From: Caccovicinus sp964425595
Lineage (GTDB): Bacteria > Bacillota > Clostridia > Lachnospirales > Lachnospiraceae
DNA: 17,389 bases
Assembly: GCA_964425595.1 (NCBI GenBank)
Contig: CAYRMW010000051.1
Span: 1 to 17,389, forward strand
Reading direction: 5' to 3'
Positions 1 through 7,597 of this stretch are shown here, piece after piece. Below the pieces are notes generated by a model. The model ran no database searches. It saw only the letters and a list, made by a program, of their open reading frames with translations, and was not told the origin of the DNA. Position 1 is the stretch's first letter. Each line of letters starts with the position of its first letter. Made by a program: the position numbers and the translations under genes.

Positions 1-1
1 A

Positions 2-49
2 GTGGGCGGCGTGCTGATGCTGAAGAAACGCCGGAGTGCCGCAGAGTGA
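2..49 (+). CDS. C-terminal end of an unidentified, probably membrane-anchored protein (partial)
   Basis: Reading from base 2 gives VGGVLMLKKRRSAAE followed by a TGA stop. A short hydrophobic stretch followed by a run of Lys/Arg is the usual ending of a protein whose last transmembrane helix stops in the cytoplasm, including sortase-anchored surface proteins. Only 15 residues are visible and the body of the gene lies outside the window, so neither a sorting motif nor a family can be checked. The frame is chosen because its ending looks like protein; frame 1 also stays open, to a stop at 70-72, but its tail looks less protein-like. Confidence 0.35.
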   Translation: MGGVLMLKKRRSAAE

Positions 50-92
50 TGAGCGGGATGACTTGCCTGTGACATCATTACAATATCATTTT

Positions 93-146
93 AACACAAA
101 GGAAGGACCTGGGGTTTATTTTTGCTCCATGGTCCTTCTTTGTGTT
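93..146. terminator. Long stem-loop between convergent genes, possible bidirectional terminator
   Basis: Bases 93-109 and 131-146 are complementary over 16 pairs with one bulged base. The stem continues inside as TGGGG/CTCCA with one G-U pair, leaving a short T-rich loop. It lies between the end of the plus-strand gene at 49 and the end of the minus-strand amidohydrolase at 218, where a shared terminator is expected. Neither side has a clean T-run after the stem, so it may instead be a 3' stability element or a dispersed palindromic repeat. Confidence 0.5.
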
Positions 147-217
147 GGGTTATGATGGCTGAAATCCTGCCAGAACCACATACGGACTTGTGGCAGAGAA
201 CCCATTGCCGTTTAGGT

Positions 218-1270
218 TTACCGCTTCAGCTTCAGCAGGTCAATGGCGTTCTGGCGGCCGATGCGCAGTCTGTCCGCATAGCTCAGGGGCACGTTGTCAA
301 ACCAGATGGAAGCCTCGTCAAGGCTCTCATAGGGCGTGTCGGAAGAGAACATAATATGGGACGTATTGCACTCGGTCATGGTGTTGAGGAAGGCCTGGGT
401 GTTGAAGTGGCCGCTGGTGGTGACGTAGACATTTTTCTCAAAATACTCGGTCAGCGGCTTTTTGTGGGCGCCGCAGGGCTTCTGGTTGTTCAGCCGGTGC
501 TGGACCCGGGGCAGACCGAAGGGCAGACCTTCGCCCAGATGGCCCAGAATCAGCTTTGCCGTGGGCAGCTCGTCAAACAGGCCGCTGCACAGAAGGCGCA
601 GGGTGTGGAGGGCCGTCTCCGCGCCAAAGCCCCAGGCGGAGCCGAGAAGACCTTCATAGCCCTTATAGCCGCGCTGCTGGCTGGGCGCGGGATCTCTCGG
701 ATGGAGATACAGGGGGACGTCCAGCTCCACGAGTTTCTTCCAGATGGGGAGATTCTGGGGTTCATCCAAGTATTCAATGTGGTTCTTATCGTCTTTCATG
801 GTATAGCCATTGACGAGGGCGCCCACAAAGCCCAGCTCTTTCACACAAAACTCCAGTTCCTTCGCCGCTGCTTCGGGGTCCTGCAGAGCCACCGCCGCAA
901 AGGCATTGAACCGGGTGGGATATTTCTGGACATAATTTTCGTAGATCCAGAGGTTCATCTCGTGGGCGCGCTCCACGGCCTCTTTCGTGTCGAGCACTTC
1001 CTGAATGCCCGGCTGGGTCAGGGACATGATGAACATTTCAACGCCGTTGCGGTCCATCTCTTCAATTCGGATTTCCGGAGAGTGCAGACGGGCTTTCACG
1101 GCCTCAAAATAGTCTTCCTTGTTGCGGGCGGTTTCATTCTGCGGATCGCCGGTGGCTTCCCAATCCGGGGATTCATAGTGCTCTTCCAGAGCGATCTTTC
1201 CGTAGGAAACCTCCTGTCCATAGGGAGCGACATAATCTTTTACAAATTCGGTGCGCAGTTTGTGTTCCAT
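218..1270 (-). CDS. Amidohydrolase-family (de)carboxylase, gamma-resorcylate / 2,3-dihydroxybenzoate decarboxylase-like
   Basis: This 350-residue protein has the pattern of the amidohydrolase-2 decarboxylases, metal-dependent TIM-barrel enzymes that remove (or add) a carboxyl group on aromatic hydroxy-acids in the cytoplasm. Visible features are KIALEEH at residues 25-31, giving ligands Glu29 and His31, LYLHPR with His190, ILGHLGE with His244, and FSSDTPYE with Asp311. These line up in order with Glu8, His10, His164, His218 and Asp287 of gamma-resorcylate decarboxylase. The start at 1270 is chosen because an AAAGGAGG ribosome binding site sits just upstream; a longer frame to 1312 has none. 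About 20 residues precede the motif that normally opens the protein, so it is slightly extended. It is divergent from a TetR regulator, which probably controls it. The substrate cannot be read from sequence; a non-decarboxylating hydrolase of the same fold is the main alternative. Confidence 0.85.
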   Translation of the reverse strand: MEHKLRTEFVKDYVAPYGQEVSYGKIALEEHYESPDWEATGDPQNETARNKEDYFEAVKARLHSPEIRIEEMDRNGVEMFIMSLTQPGIQEVLDTKEAVERAHEMNLWIYENYVQKYPTRFNAFAAVALQDPEAAAKELEFCVKELGFVGALVNGYTMKDDKNHIEYLDEPQNLPIWKKLVELDVPLYLHPRDPAPSQQRGYKGYEGLLGSAWGFGAETALHTLRLLCSGLFDELPTAKLILGHLGEGLPFGLPRVQHRLNNQKPCGAHKKPLTEYFEKNVYVTTSGHFNTQAFLNTMTECNTSHIMFSSDTPYESLDEASIWFDNVPLSYADRLRIGRQNAIDLLKLKR

Positions 1271-1427
1271 AGCAAAGCCTCCTTTTCCATTTGAATCGAC
1301 TCTCGGAATCATCTGAGAACGTATCCTGAGTATAGCACTGCCGGTTCCTTTGTGGTATAATCAAAATCGGATAATTTGTAGGATTTCGGACAGATATACG
1401 AAAACTGTAGGAAAAGAGGGAGAACCC
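1271..1427. promoter_or_regulatory. Divergent promoter region of the decarboxylase-like gene and the TetR gene
   Basis: The gap holds a plus-strand -10 (TATAAT at 1356-1361) for the regulator and a minus-strand -10 (TATACT, plus positions 1329-1334) for the amidohydrolase. Neither has a good -35, as is common for regulated promoters. An imperfect palindrome at 1362-1378 (CAAAATCGGATAATTTG) starts just after the plus-strand -10 and is a candidate operator. The -10 boxes are clear; the operator is a guess. Confidence 0.4.
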
Positions 1428-2036
1428 ATGGAGCAAACCACAGACCGGAGAAAAATCAGAAGCCGCCAGTATCTGACCCAGGCTCTGCTTGACCTGATGC
1501 AGGAAAAGGATTTTGAACAGATTACCATCCACGACCTGGTCAGCCGGGCGTGTGTGTCCCGCAGCACCTTCTATTTCCAATTTGAGGACAAATACCACTT
1601 TCTGAACGCCATCATTGACGAGGTGCTGTCGGATTTGCGGCGGGAGACGAAAGTGGACAGTACCAGAGTCCGGGAGATCGAATGGAAAAGCCGAAAATAC
1701 TATGAAAAGCATTTTAACTATATCTACCGCAACGCCCATTTCTTCCAGACCATGCTGGGCAGGCACGGCACGCCGCTGTTTCGAAAAAAGTTGGAAGAGA
1801 GCGCCTATCTCACATACCACGACCTTTTCACGGAATATTCGCTGAATCAGCAGACCAGGTCGTTTGACTACTTCATCCAGTATATCATTTCCGCCCACAT
1901 CGGCGTCACAGTCAAATGGATCGACGCCGGTTTGCAGGAACCGCCGGCGTTTATGGCGGATCTGCTCACGAGGATGACTTTTCAGGGACTGTTCCACGGG
2001 CTTGGCATAGATCCGGATATTCAGCTGCCGCAGTGA
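1428..2036 (+). CDS. TetR/AcrR-family transcriptional regulator
   Basis: The 202-residue product has the length and layout of TetR regulators. The N-terminal region at residues 12-59 carries the usual three-helix DNA-binding domain, with the helix-turn-helix in ITIHDLVSRACVSRSTFYF followed by the family-typical Phe-x-x-Lys-x-x-Leu helix. The rest is a helical ligand and dimerisation domain with no recognisable ligand signature. The start at 1428 follows a purine-rich AGAGGGAG site; an upstream in-frame start at 1350 would include promoter sequence and has no ribosome binding site. It is divergent from the decarboxylase-like gene at 218-1270, and regulators of this family typically repress the gene they face and respond to its substrate. 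That link is inferred from arrangement only. Confidence 0.9.
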   Translation: MEQTTDRRKIRSRQYLTQALLDLMQEKDFEQITIHDLVSRACVSRSTFYFQFEDKYHFLNAIIDEVLSDLRRETKVDSTRVREIEWKSRKYYEKHFNYIYRNAHFFQTMLGRHGTPLFRKKLEESAYLTYHDLFTEYSLNQQTRSFDYFIQYIISAHIGVTVKWIDAGLQEPPAFMADLLTRMTFQGLFHGLGIDPDIQLPQ

Positions 2037-2076
2037 GGGATTTTATGTCCGCTTGTTTATTGGCTGTCGGCAGGCC

Positions 2077-2103
2077 GGGATCGGCAACCCCATAGGCGAT
2101 CCC
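2077..2103 (+). other. Stem-loop between the TetR gene and the topoisomerase operon
   Basis: GGGATCG at 2077-2083 pairs perfectly with CGATCCC at 2097-2103 around a 13-base loop. It is 40 bases after the TetR stop and ahead of the parE promoter, so it may help end the TetR transcript. No T-run follows, so it is not a typical intrinsic terminator. Confidence 0.3.
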
Positions 2104-2129
2104 ATTCGATTAACCGTCCGGGAAGACAG

Positions 2130-2158
2130 TTGCAAACTTTCCTGTTTTGTGCTTAAAT
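2130..2158 (+). promoter_or_regulatory. Putative promoter of the parE-parC operon
   Basis: TTGCAA (2130-2135) and TTAAAT (2153-2158) are separated by 17 bases. Each matches the sigma-A consensus at four of six positions. The site is placed correctly, about 30 bases before the translation start. Confidence 0.45.
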
Positions 2159-2190
2159 AGGAAGGATGATGCACATGTGGAGGTTAAATG

Positions 2191-4107
2191 ATGGCGAAAG
2201 CACAATATAATGCGGATAGTATTACCGTTCTGGAAGGCCTGGAGGCCGTCCGGAAGCGTCCCGGCATGTATATCGGCAGCGTGGGGACCAAGGGCTTAAA
2301 TCACCTGATCTATGAGATCGTGGATAATTCGGTGGATGAGCATCTGGCCGGTTTCTGTACGGATATCTGGGTCCGCCTGGAGGCAGACGGCTCCTGCACG
2401 GTCCGGGACAATGGACGGGGTATTCCGGTGGAGCTGCATAAAAAGGGCGTATCGGCAGAGCGGGTGGTATTATCTACCCTTCATGCGGGCGGAAAATTTG
2501 ACAACGAGGCATACAAGACAAGCGGCGGTCTTCACGGCGTCGGTTCCTCGGTGGTGAATGCCCTGTCGGAGCGGCTGCAGGTGACGATCTGTCAGAACGG
2601 CTATATTTACCGGGACGCCTATGAGAGAGGCGTTCCGGTGGTGGACTTAAAGGACGGACTTCTCCCGGTCATCGGAAAGACAAAGGAAAACGGCACCGAG
2701 ATCAATTTTGCGCCGGATGGCGAGATCTTTGAGCGGACCCGCTTTAAGGCGGACTGGCTCAAGAGCCGCCTGCATGAGACGGCGTACCTGAATCCGGCGC
2801 TGACGATCCACTATGAGAACTGTCGTCCCGGTGAGGAGGAGACGATTACATACCATGAACCGGACGGCATCATCGCCTATGTCAGGGCCCTGAATCATGG
2901 CAAGACGCCGGTTCACGATCCGATCTATTTTAAAGGAACGGCAGACAAGATCGAAGTGGAGGCGGCAATCCAGTTCGTGGATAACTTTGAGGAAAATGTC
3001 CTGGGCTTCTGCAATAATATCTTTACCCAGGAGGGCGGTACCCATCTGATCGGGTTTAAGACCAGGTTCACCAATCTGGTCAACGCCTACGCGAAGGAAC
3101 TGGGGATACTGAAGGAGAACGCCAAATTTACCGGAGCGGATACCCGGAGCGGCATGACGGCCGTTGTTGCGGTCAAGCACCCGGATCCGATTTTTGAAGG
3201 GCAGACGAAGACGAAGCTGGCGAGCGCTGACGCGGCCAAGGTGGTAAATACCGTGACCGGCGATGAGCTGCAGCGGTATCTGGACCGGAACCTGGAGACG
3301 CTTAAAGGGATCATCGGCTGCGCGGAGAAGTCGGCGAAAATCCGGAAAGCCGAGGAGAAGGCCAAAACCAATATGTTGACGAAATCCAGATTTTCCTTCG
3401 ACAGCAACGGGAAGCTGGCTAACTGTGAGAGCAGAGATCCGTCCAAATGCGAGATCTTTATCGTGGAGGGCGACTCGGCCGGTGGCTCGGCCAAATCAGC
3501 AAGGAACCGGCAGTACCAGGCTATCCTTCCGATTCGCGGCAAGATCCTGAATGTGGAGAAAGCCTCCATGGATAAGGTGTTAGCCAACGCAGAGATCAAG
3601 ACGATGATCAATTCCTTCGGATGCGGCTTTTCCGAAGGCTATGGGAATGATTTTGATATCAGTAAGCTCCGCTATGATAAGATCATCCTGATGACGGATG
3701 CCGATGTGGACGGGAGCCATATCGATACCCTTCTGCTTACTTTTCTTTACCGTTTTATGCCGGAACTGATCATGGAAGGCCATGTCTATATCGCCATGCC
3801 GCCGCTGTTTAAGGTGATTCCAAAAAAAGGAAACGAGCAGTACCTGTACGATGAGAAGGAACTGGAAAAATACCGGAAGACCCACAAAGGGGAATTTACC
3901 CTGCAGCGGTATAAAGGCCTTGGCGAAATGGATGCCCAGCAGCTGTGGGAGACGACCCTTGACCCGGAGAACCGGGTGCTTAAGCGGGTGGAGATCGAAG
4001 ACGGCCGGATGGCCTCGGAGATCACGGAGATGCTGATGGGAAGCGAAGTCGGCCCGAGAAGGCAGTTCATTTACGATCATGCGGATGAAGCGCAGATCGA
4101 CGCTTAA
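2191..4107 (+). CDS. parE: Type IIA DNA topoisomerase subunit B (topoisomerase IV / gyrase B-like)
   Basis: The 638-residue ATPase subunit of a type IIA topoisomerase, which pairs with the downstream A subunit to pass one DNA duplex through another. The GHKL ATPase is clear: YEIVDNSVDE (catalytic Glu42, Mg-binding Asn46), VRDNGRGIP (Asp73), GGLHGVG ATP lid at 112-118, and the QTK loop in FEGQTKTKL. The Toprim domain has VEGDSAGGSAK (Glu426) and DADVDG (Asp503, Asp505, Asp507), and the C-terminus has RYKGLGEMDAQQLW. Length matches ParE and Gram-positive GyrB, which lack the insert of the longer E. coli GyrB. Two adjacent ATGs lie at 2188 and 2191; the GGAGG at 2179-2183 is 4 and 7 bases away, so 2191 is preferred. 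The parE name rests on the partner having no clear GyrA box; a gyrB paralogue is the alternative. Confidence 0.9.
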   Translation: MAKAQYNADSITVLEGLEAVRKRPGMYIGSVGTKGLNHLIYEIVDNSVDEHLAGFCTDIWVRLEADGSCTVRDNGRGIPVELHKKGVSAERVVLSTLHAGGKFDNEAYKTSGGLHGVGSSVVNALSERLQVTICQNGYIYRDAYERGVPVVDLKDGLLPVIGKTKENGTEINFAPDGEIFERTRFKADWLKSRLHETAYLNPALTIHYENCRPGEEETITYHEPDGIIAYVRALNHGKTPVHDPIYFKGTADKIEVEAAIQFVDNFEENVLGFCNNIFTQEGGTHLIGFKTRFTNLVNAYAKELGILKENAKFTGADTRSGMTAVVAVKHPDPIFEGQTKTKLASADAAKVVNTVTGDELQRYLDRNLETLKGIIGCAEKSAKIRKAEEKAKTNMLTKSRFSFDSNGKLANCESRDPSKCEIFIVEGDSAGGSAKSARNRQYQAILPIRGKILNVEKASMDKVLANAEIKTMINSFGCGFSEGYGNDFDISKLRYDKIILMTDADVDGSHIDTLLLTFLYRFMPELIMEGHVYIAMPPLFKVIPKKGNEQYLYDEKELEKYRKTHKGEFTLQRYKGLGEMDAQQLWETTLDPENRVLKRVEIEDGRMASEITEMLMGSEVGPRRQFIYDHADEAQIDA

Positions 4108-4117
4108 AGGAGAAAGT

Positions 4118-6352
4118 ATGGCAGAGAAAATAATCACAACGGAATACTCCGAGGAGATGCAGCGCAGCTACATGAATTATTCCATGAGCGTAATCACATC
4201 CCGTGCGATCCCTGATGCCCGGGACGGCTTAAAGCCGGTGCAGCGCCGGGTCCTGTATGACATGAGCGAACTTCGCATCAGCCACGACAAGCCCCACAGA
4301 AAGTCCGCCCGTATCGTGGGCGATACCATGGGTAAATACCACCCCCACGGGGACAGCTCCATCTACGAGACGCTGGTGGTCATGTCGCAGGATTTTAAAA
4401 AAGGGATGCCGTTGATCGACGGTCACGGGAATTTCGGCTCCATCGAAGGCGATGGAGCCGCAGCCATGCGTTACACTGAGGCGAGGCTGAAAAAATTCAC
4501 GGAGGAGGTCTATTTAAAAGATCTGGACAAAACGGTGAATTTTGTGCCGAACTACGACGAAACGGAAAAGGAGCCGGAGGTTCTTCCGGTCCGCGTCCCC
4601 AATCTCCTGGTCAATGGCGCGGATGGCATTGCGGTGGGGATGAGCACCAGCATCCCGCCGCACAACCTCGGAGAGGTGATCGACGCGGCCATCGCCTATA
4701 TTCAGGATCCGGATATTTCCACGGAAGCGCTGATGGCAAAGATGCCGGGGCCGGACTTTCCCACGGGTGGGATCATCGCGAACAAAAGCAGCCTGAAGGA
4801 GATCTACGAGACGGGGAGCGGCAAGCTTAAGCTGCGGGGCCGGTTTGAAGTCGAGCTGGGGAAGCGGCGGGCAGACAAGGATAAGCTGGTCATCACAGAG
4901 ATCCCCTATACCATGATCGGGGCGGGGATCAATAAATTTCTGGTCGACATTGCCGACCTGGTGGAGACAAAGAAGCTTCCCGACGTGGTGGATATTTCCA
5001 ATCAGTCCAATAAAGAAGGCATCCGCATCGTGCTGGAGCTGCGCAAGGACGCGGACATCGAACGGATCATCAACACCCTATATAAAAAGACCAGGCTGGA
5101 AGATACCTTCGGTGTCAATATGCTGGCCATCGCAAACGGCCGCCCGGAGTGCCTGAACCTGCGCGGGATCCTGAAGCATTTCCTCGATTTTCAGCATGAG
5201 AACGCTACCCGGAAGTATCAGGCGCTCCTGGAAAAAGAGCTGGAGAAAAAGGAAGTCCAGGAGGGGCTGATCGCGGCCTGCGATGTGATCGACCTGATCA
5301 TCGCGATCCTGCGCGGCTCCAAAAATTTAAAGGACGCTAAGGCATGCCTGATTAACGGTGACACCACAAACATCCGCTTCCGCACACCGGATCTTAAAGC
5401 GCAGGCCGGGAACTTGTGCTTTACCGAAAGACAGGCCTCCGCTATTCTGGAAATGCGGCTGTATAAACTGATCGGCCTGGAGATCCTGGCGCTGGAGAAA
5501 GAGCACAAGGAGACGCTGCGAAAGATCCGCGAATATGAAAAGATCCTCAAGAGCCGCAAGACGATGGATCGGGTGATCATCGCCGATCTGGAGACGATCA
5601 AACAGGAGTTTTCCCTTCCCAGAAGGACACGCCTGGAGGACGGCAAGGAAGCCGTCTATGTGGAGGAGGAGCCGGAATCGGTGCCGGCCATCTTTGTGAT
5701 GGATCGTTTCGGCTACTGTAAGCTTCTGGAAAAGAGTGTATATGAGCGAAACCGGGAGACGGCGGACGGTGAGTATGCACAGGTGATCCCCTGCATGACG
5801 GATCACCGGCTCTGTTTCTTTACGGATACGGGAAGCCTGCATCAGCTCAGGGCATCCGACGTCCCCTTCGGCAAACTCCGGGATAAGGGAACGCCGGTGG
5901 AGAATCTCAGCAAATACGACGGAACCCGGGAGAGGGTGATCTACGCGGCGGACGCGGAGACGCTGAAAGGAAAGCATCTTCTTTTTGCCACGTCCATGGC
6001 GGCGGTAAAGCAGGTGCCTGCCTCTGAGTTCGAGACGAATAACCGTATGGTGGCGGCCACCAGGCTCCAGGAGGGCGACGCCCTGCTGCGGGTTATTCCC
6101 GTGGGAGAGGAGAAGGACGTGGTCCTGCAGACCGGCCGCGGCGTTTTCCTGCGCTTTCCTCTGGAGGAGATCCCGGTCATGAAAAAGGCGTCGAAGGGCG
6201 TCCGGGGCATCCGCCTGGCCGAGGGAGAAGCGCTGGACGAAGTCTATCTGATCGGCCGGGATCCGGTGGTCCGCTACCGGGGCAAGGATGTACATTTAAA
6301 TCGGTTAAAACCGGGAAAACGGGACGGAAAAGGAAGCAAAGTCCGCGTGTAG
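4118..6352 (+). CDS. parC: Type IIA DNA topoisomerase subunit A (topoisomerase IV / gyrase A-like)
   Basis: The 744-residue DNA cleavage subunit. The winged-helix active site reads AAAMRYTEARL, with Tyr119 as the nucleophile that forms the covalent bond with DNA. The quinolone-determining region is HPHGDSSIYE with Ser80 and Glu84, the wild-type residues at the usual resistance positions. The tower and coiled-coil regions follow, then beta-pinwheel repeats from about residue 500. The C-terminus shows no QRRGGKG-type GyrA box; the nearest sequence is ASKGVRGI near residue 695. That favours a decatenating Topo IV role over supercoiling. The start follows an AAAGGAG site at 4107-4113; a longer frame from 4079 would overlap the upstream gene and is rejected. 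Ten bases separate it from parE, so the two are surely co-translated. Confidence 0.9.
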   Translation: MAEKIITTEYSEEMQRSYMNYSMSVITSRAIPDARDGLKPVQRRVLYDMSELRISHDKPHRKSARIVGDTMGKYHPHGDSSIYETLVVMSQDFKKGMPLIDGHGNFGSIEGDGAAAMRYTEARLKKFTEEVYLKDLDKTVNFVPNYDETEKEPEVLPVRVPNLLVNGADGIAVGMSTSIPPHNLGEVIDAAIAYIQDPDISTEALMAKMPGPDFPTGGIIANKSSLKEIYETGSGKLKLRGRFEVELGKRRADKDKLVITEIPYTMIGAGINKFLVDIADLVETKKLPDVVDISNQSNKEGIRIVLELRKDADIERIINTLYKKTRLEDTFGVNMLAIANGRPECLNLRGILKHFLDFQHENATRKYQALLEKELEKKEVQEGLIAACDVIDLIIAILRGSKNLKDAKACLINGDTTNIRFRTPDLKAQAGNLCFTERQASAILEMRLYKLIGLEILALEKEHKETLRKIREYEKILKSRKTMDRVIIADLETIKQEFSLPRRTRLEDGKEAVYVEEEPESVPAIFVMDRFGYCKLLEKSVYERNRETADGEYAQVIPCMTDHRLCFFTDTGSLHQLRASDVPFGKLRDKGTPVENLSKYDGTRERVIYAADAETLKGKHLLFATSMAAVKQVPASEFETNNRMVAATRLQEGDALLRVIPVGEEKDVVLQTGRGVFLRFPLEEIPVMKKASKGVRGIRLAEGEALDEVYLIGRDPVVRYRGKDVHLNRLKPGKRDGKGSKVRV

Positions 6353-6370
6353 CGGACAAATGTATTTTTG
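6341..6370 (+). terminator. Possible weak terminator after parC
   Basis: GTCCGC (6341-6346) pairs with GCGGAC (6352-6357) around a five-base loop, and a T-rich stretch (TGTATTTTTG) begins three bases later. The stem includes the parC stop codon. The short stem and delayed T-run suggest partial termination at best. Confidence 0.4.
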
Positions 6371-6383
6371 TTGTGAATCAGTG

Positions 6384-6412
6384 TTGCAATTTCCCGGCTT
6401 TTGTTATAGGAT
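6384..6412 (+). promoter_or_regulatory. Putative promoter upstream of asd
   Basis: TTGCAA (6384-6389) and TAGGAT (6407-6412) are 17 bases apart, each four of six to consensus. The -35 is the same hexamer as at the parE promoter. It would give a leader of about 65 bases. No lysine riboswitch fits in this 131-base gap. Confidence 0.35.
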
Positions 6413-6483
6413 AGGTTCAATGTCACTTTGGAAAGGGAAATTTCGGGTGGCGGATTCTGAAAATGCGATGAAGAGGAGAGAGC

Positions 6484-7572
6484 ATGATGGAAAAGAAATG
6501 GAAAGTCGGCGTACTGGGCGCCACCGGCATGGTAGGGCAGCGGTTTATTGCCCTTCTGGAGAATCATCCCTGGTATGAGGTAACCACGGTGGCTGCCAGT
6601 CCCAGGTCGGCGGGCAAGACCTATGAGGAGGCAGTAGGCGGCCGCTGGAAGATGGCCACGCCCATGCCGGAAGCGGTAAAGGATCTGGTGGTGCTCAACG
6701 TCAATGAGGTCGAGAAGGTAGCTGCCGGCGTGGATTTCGTCTTCAGCGCGGTGGATATGACCAAGGAGGAGATCCGCTCCATCGAGGACGCCTACGCAAA
6801 GACCGAAACGCCGGTCGTCTCCAATAACAGTGCCCATCGCTGGACGCCGGATGTTCCCATGGTGATCCCGGAGGTCAATCCGGAGCATTTCGAGGTCATT
6901 GCGTTCCAGAAAAAGCGCCTGGGAACGACAAGGGGGTTCGTGGCGGTAAAGCCCAACTGCTCGATCCAGAGCTATGCGCCGGTTCTGACCGCGTGGAAAG
7001 AGTTTGCGCCCTATGAGGTCGTCGCGACGACCTATCAGGCGATCTCCGGAGCGGGGAAGACCTTCCAGGACTGGCCGGAGATGGTGGGGAATATCATTCC
7101 CTACATCGGCGGCGAGGAAGAAAAGAGCGAGCAGGAGCCCCTTCGGATCTGGGGAAAGATTGAAAACGGCGTGATCGTCAAGGCCGAGGAGCCCAGGATC
7201 ACCTGCCAGTGCATCCGCGTGCCCGTCTTAAACGGCCATACGGCGGCAGTATTTGTCAAATTCCGCAGCAATCCGACCAGGGAGCAGCTGATCGAAAAGC
7301 TTCATGCGTTTGGCGGACTTCCCCAGGAGTTAAAGCTCCCCAGCGCGCCGGAGCAGTTTATCCGGTACATGGAAGAAGATGACCGTCCGCAGGTTGCGCT
7401 GGACGTAGATTATGAGAACGGCATGGGCATTTCCGTGGGACGTCTTCGCAAGGACAGTATCTATGACTGGAAATTTGTCGGTCTGTCGCACAATACGGTC
7501 CGCGGCGCGGCCGGCGGATCCATCCTCTGCGCTGAGCTGCTGACCGCTCAGGGCTACATTTCCGCGAAATAA
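6484..7572 (+). CDS. asd: Aspartate-semialdehyde dehydrogenase
   Basis: This 362-residue enzyme reduces L-4-aspartyl phosphate to aspartate semialdehyde with NADPH, the branch point to lysine/diaminopimelate, threonine and methionine. The N-terminal nucleotide-binding loop is GVLGATGMVGQR at residues 9-20. The catalytic Cys159 is in VAVKPNCSIQSY and the active-site His252 in RVPVLNGHTAAV. The SNNSAHRW segment and the overall length fit the archaeal/fungal type of Asd that many Firmicutes carry, rather than the E. coli type. An AGGAG site at 6474-6478 supports the ATG at 6484; 6487 is equally possible. galM follows after 25 bases and may share the transcript, though the two are not metabolically linked. 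Confidence 0.95.
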   Translation: MMEKKWKVGVLGATGMVGQRFIALLENHPWYEVTTVAASPRSAGKTYEEAVGGRWKMATPMPEAVKDLVVLNVNEVEKVAAGVDFVFSAVDMTKEEIRSIEDAYAKTETPVVSNNSAHRWTPDVPMVIPEVNPEHFEVIAFQKKRLGTTRGFVAVKPNCSIQSYAPVLTAWKEFAPYEVVATTYQAISGAGKTFQDWPEMVGNIIPYIGGEEEKSEQEPLRIWGKIENGVIVKAEEPRITCQCIRVPVLNGHTAAVFVKFRSNPTREQLIEKLHAFGGLPQELKLPSAPEQFIRYMEEDDRPQVALDVDYENGMGISVGRLRKDSIYDWKFVGLSHNTVRGAAGGSILCAELLTAQGYISAK

Positions 7573-7597
7573 AGCATCATTCATGGAGGATTTGCCA

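Noticed and set aside
122..1294. 390-residue open frame on the plus strand opposite the amidohydrolase
   Set aside because: It mirrors a well-supported minus-strand gene with metal ligands and a good ribosome binding site, and its own product resembles nothing.
5327..6295. 322-residue minus-strand frame opposite parC
   Set aside because: Antisense to a conserved C-terminal domain; low-complexity composition and no motif.
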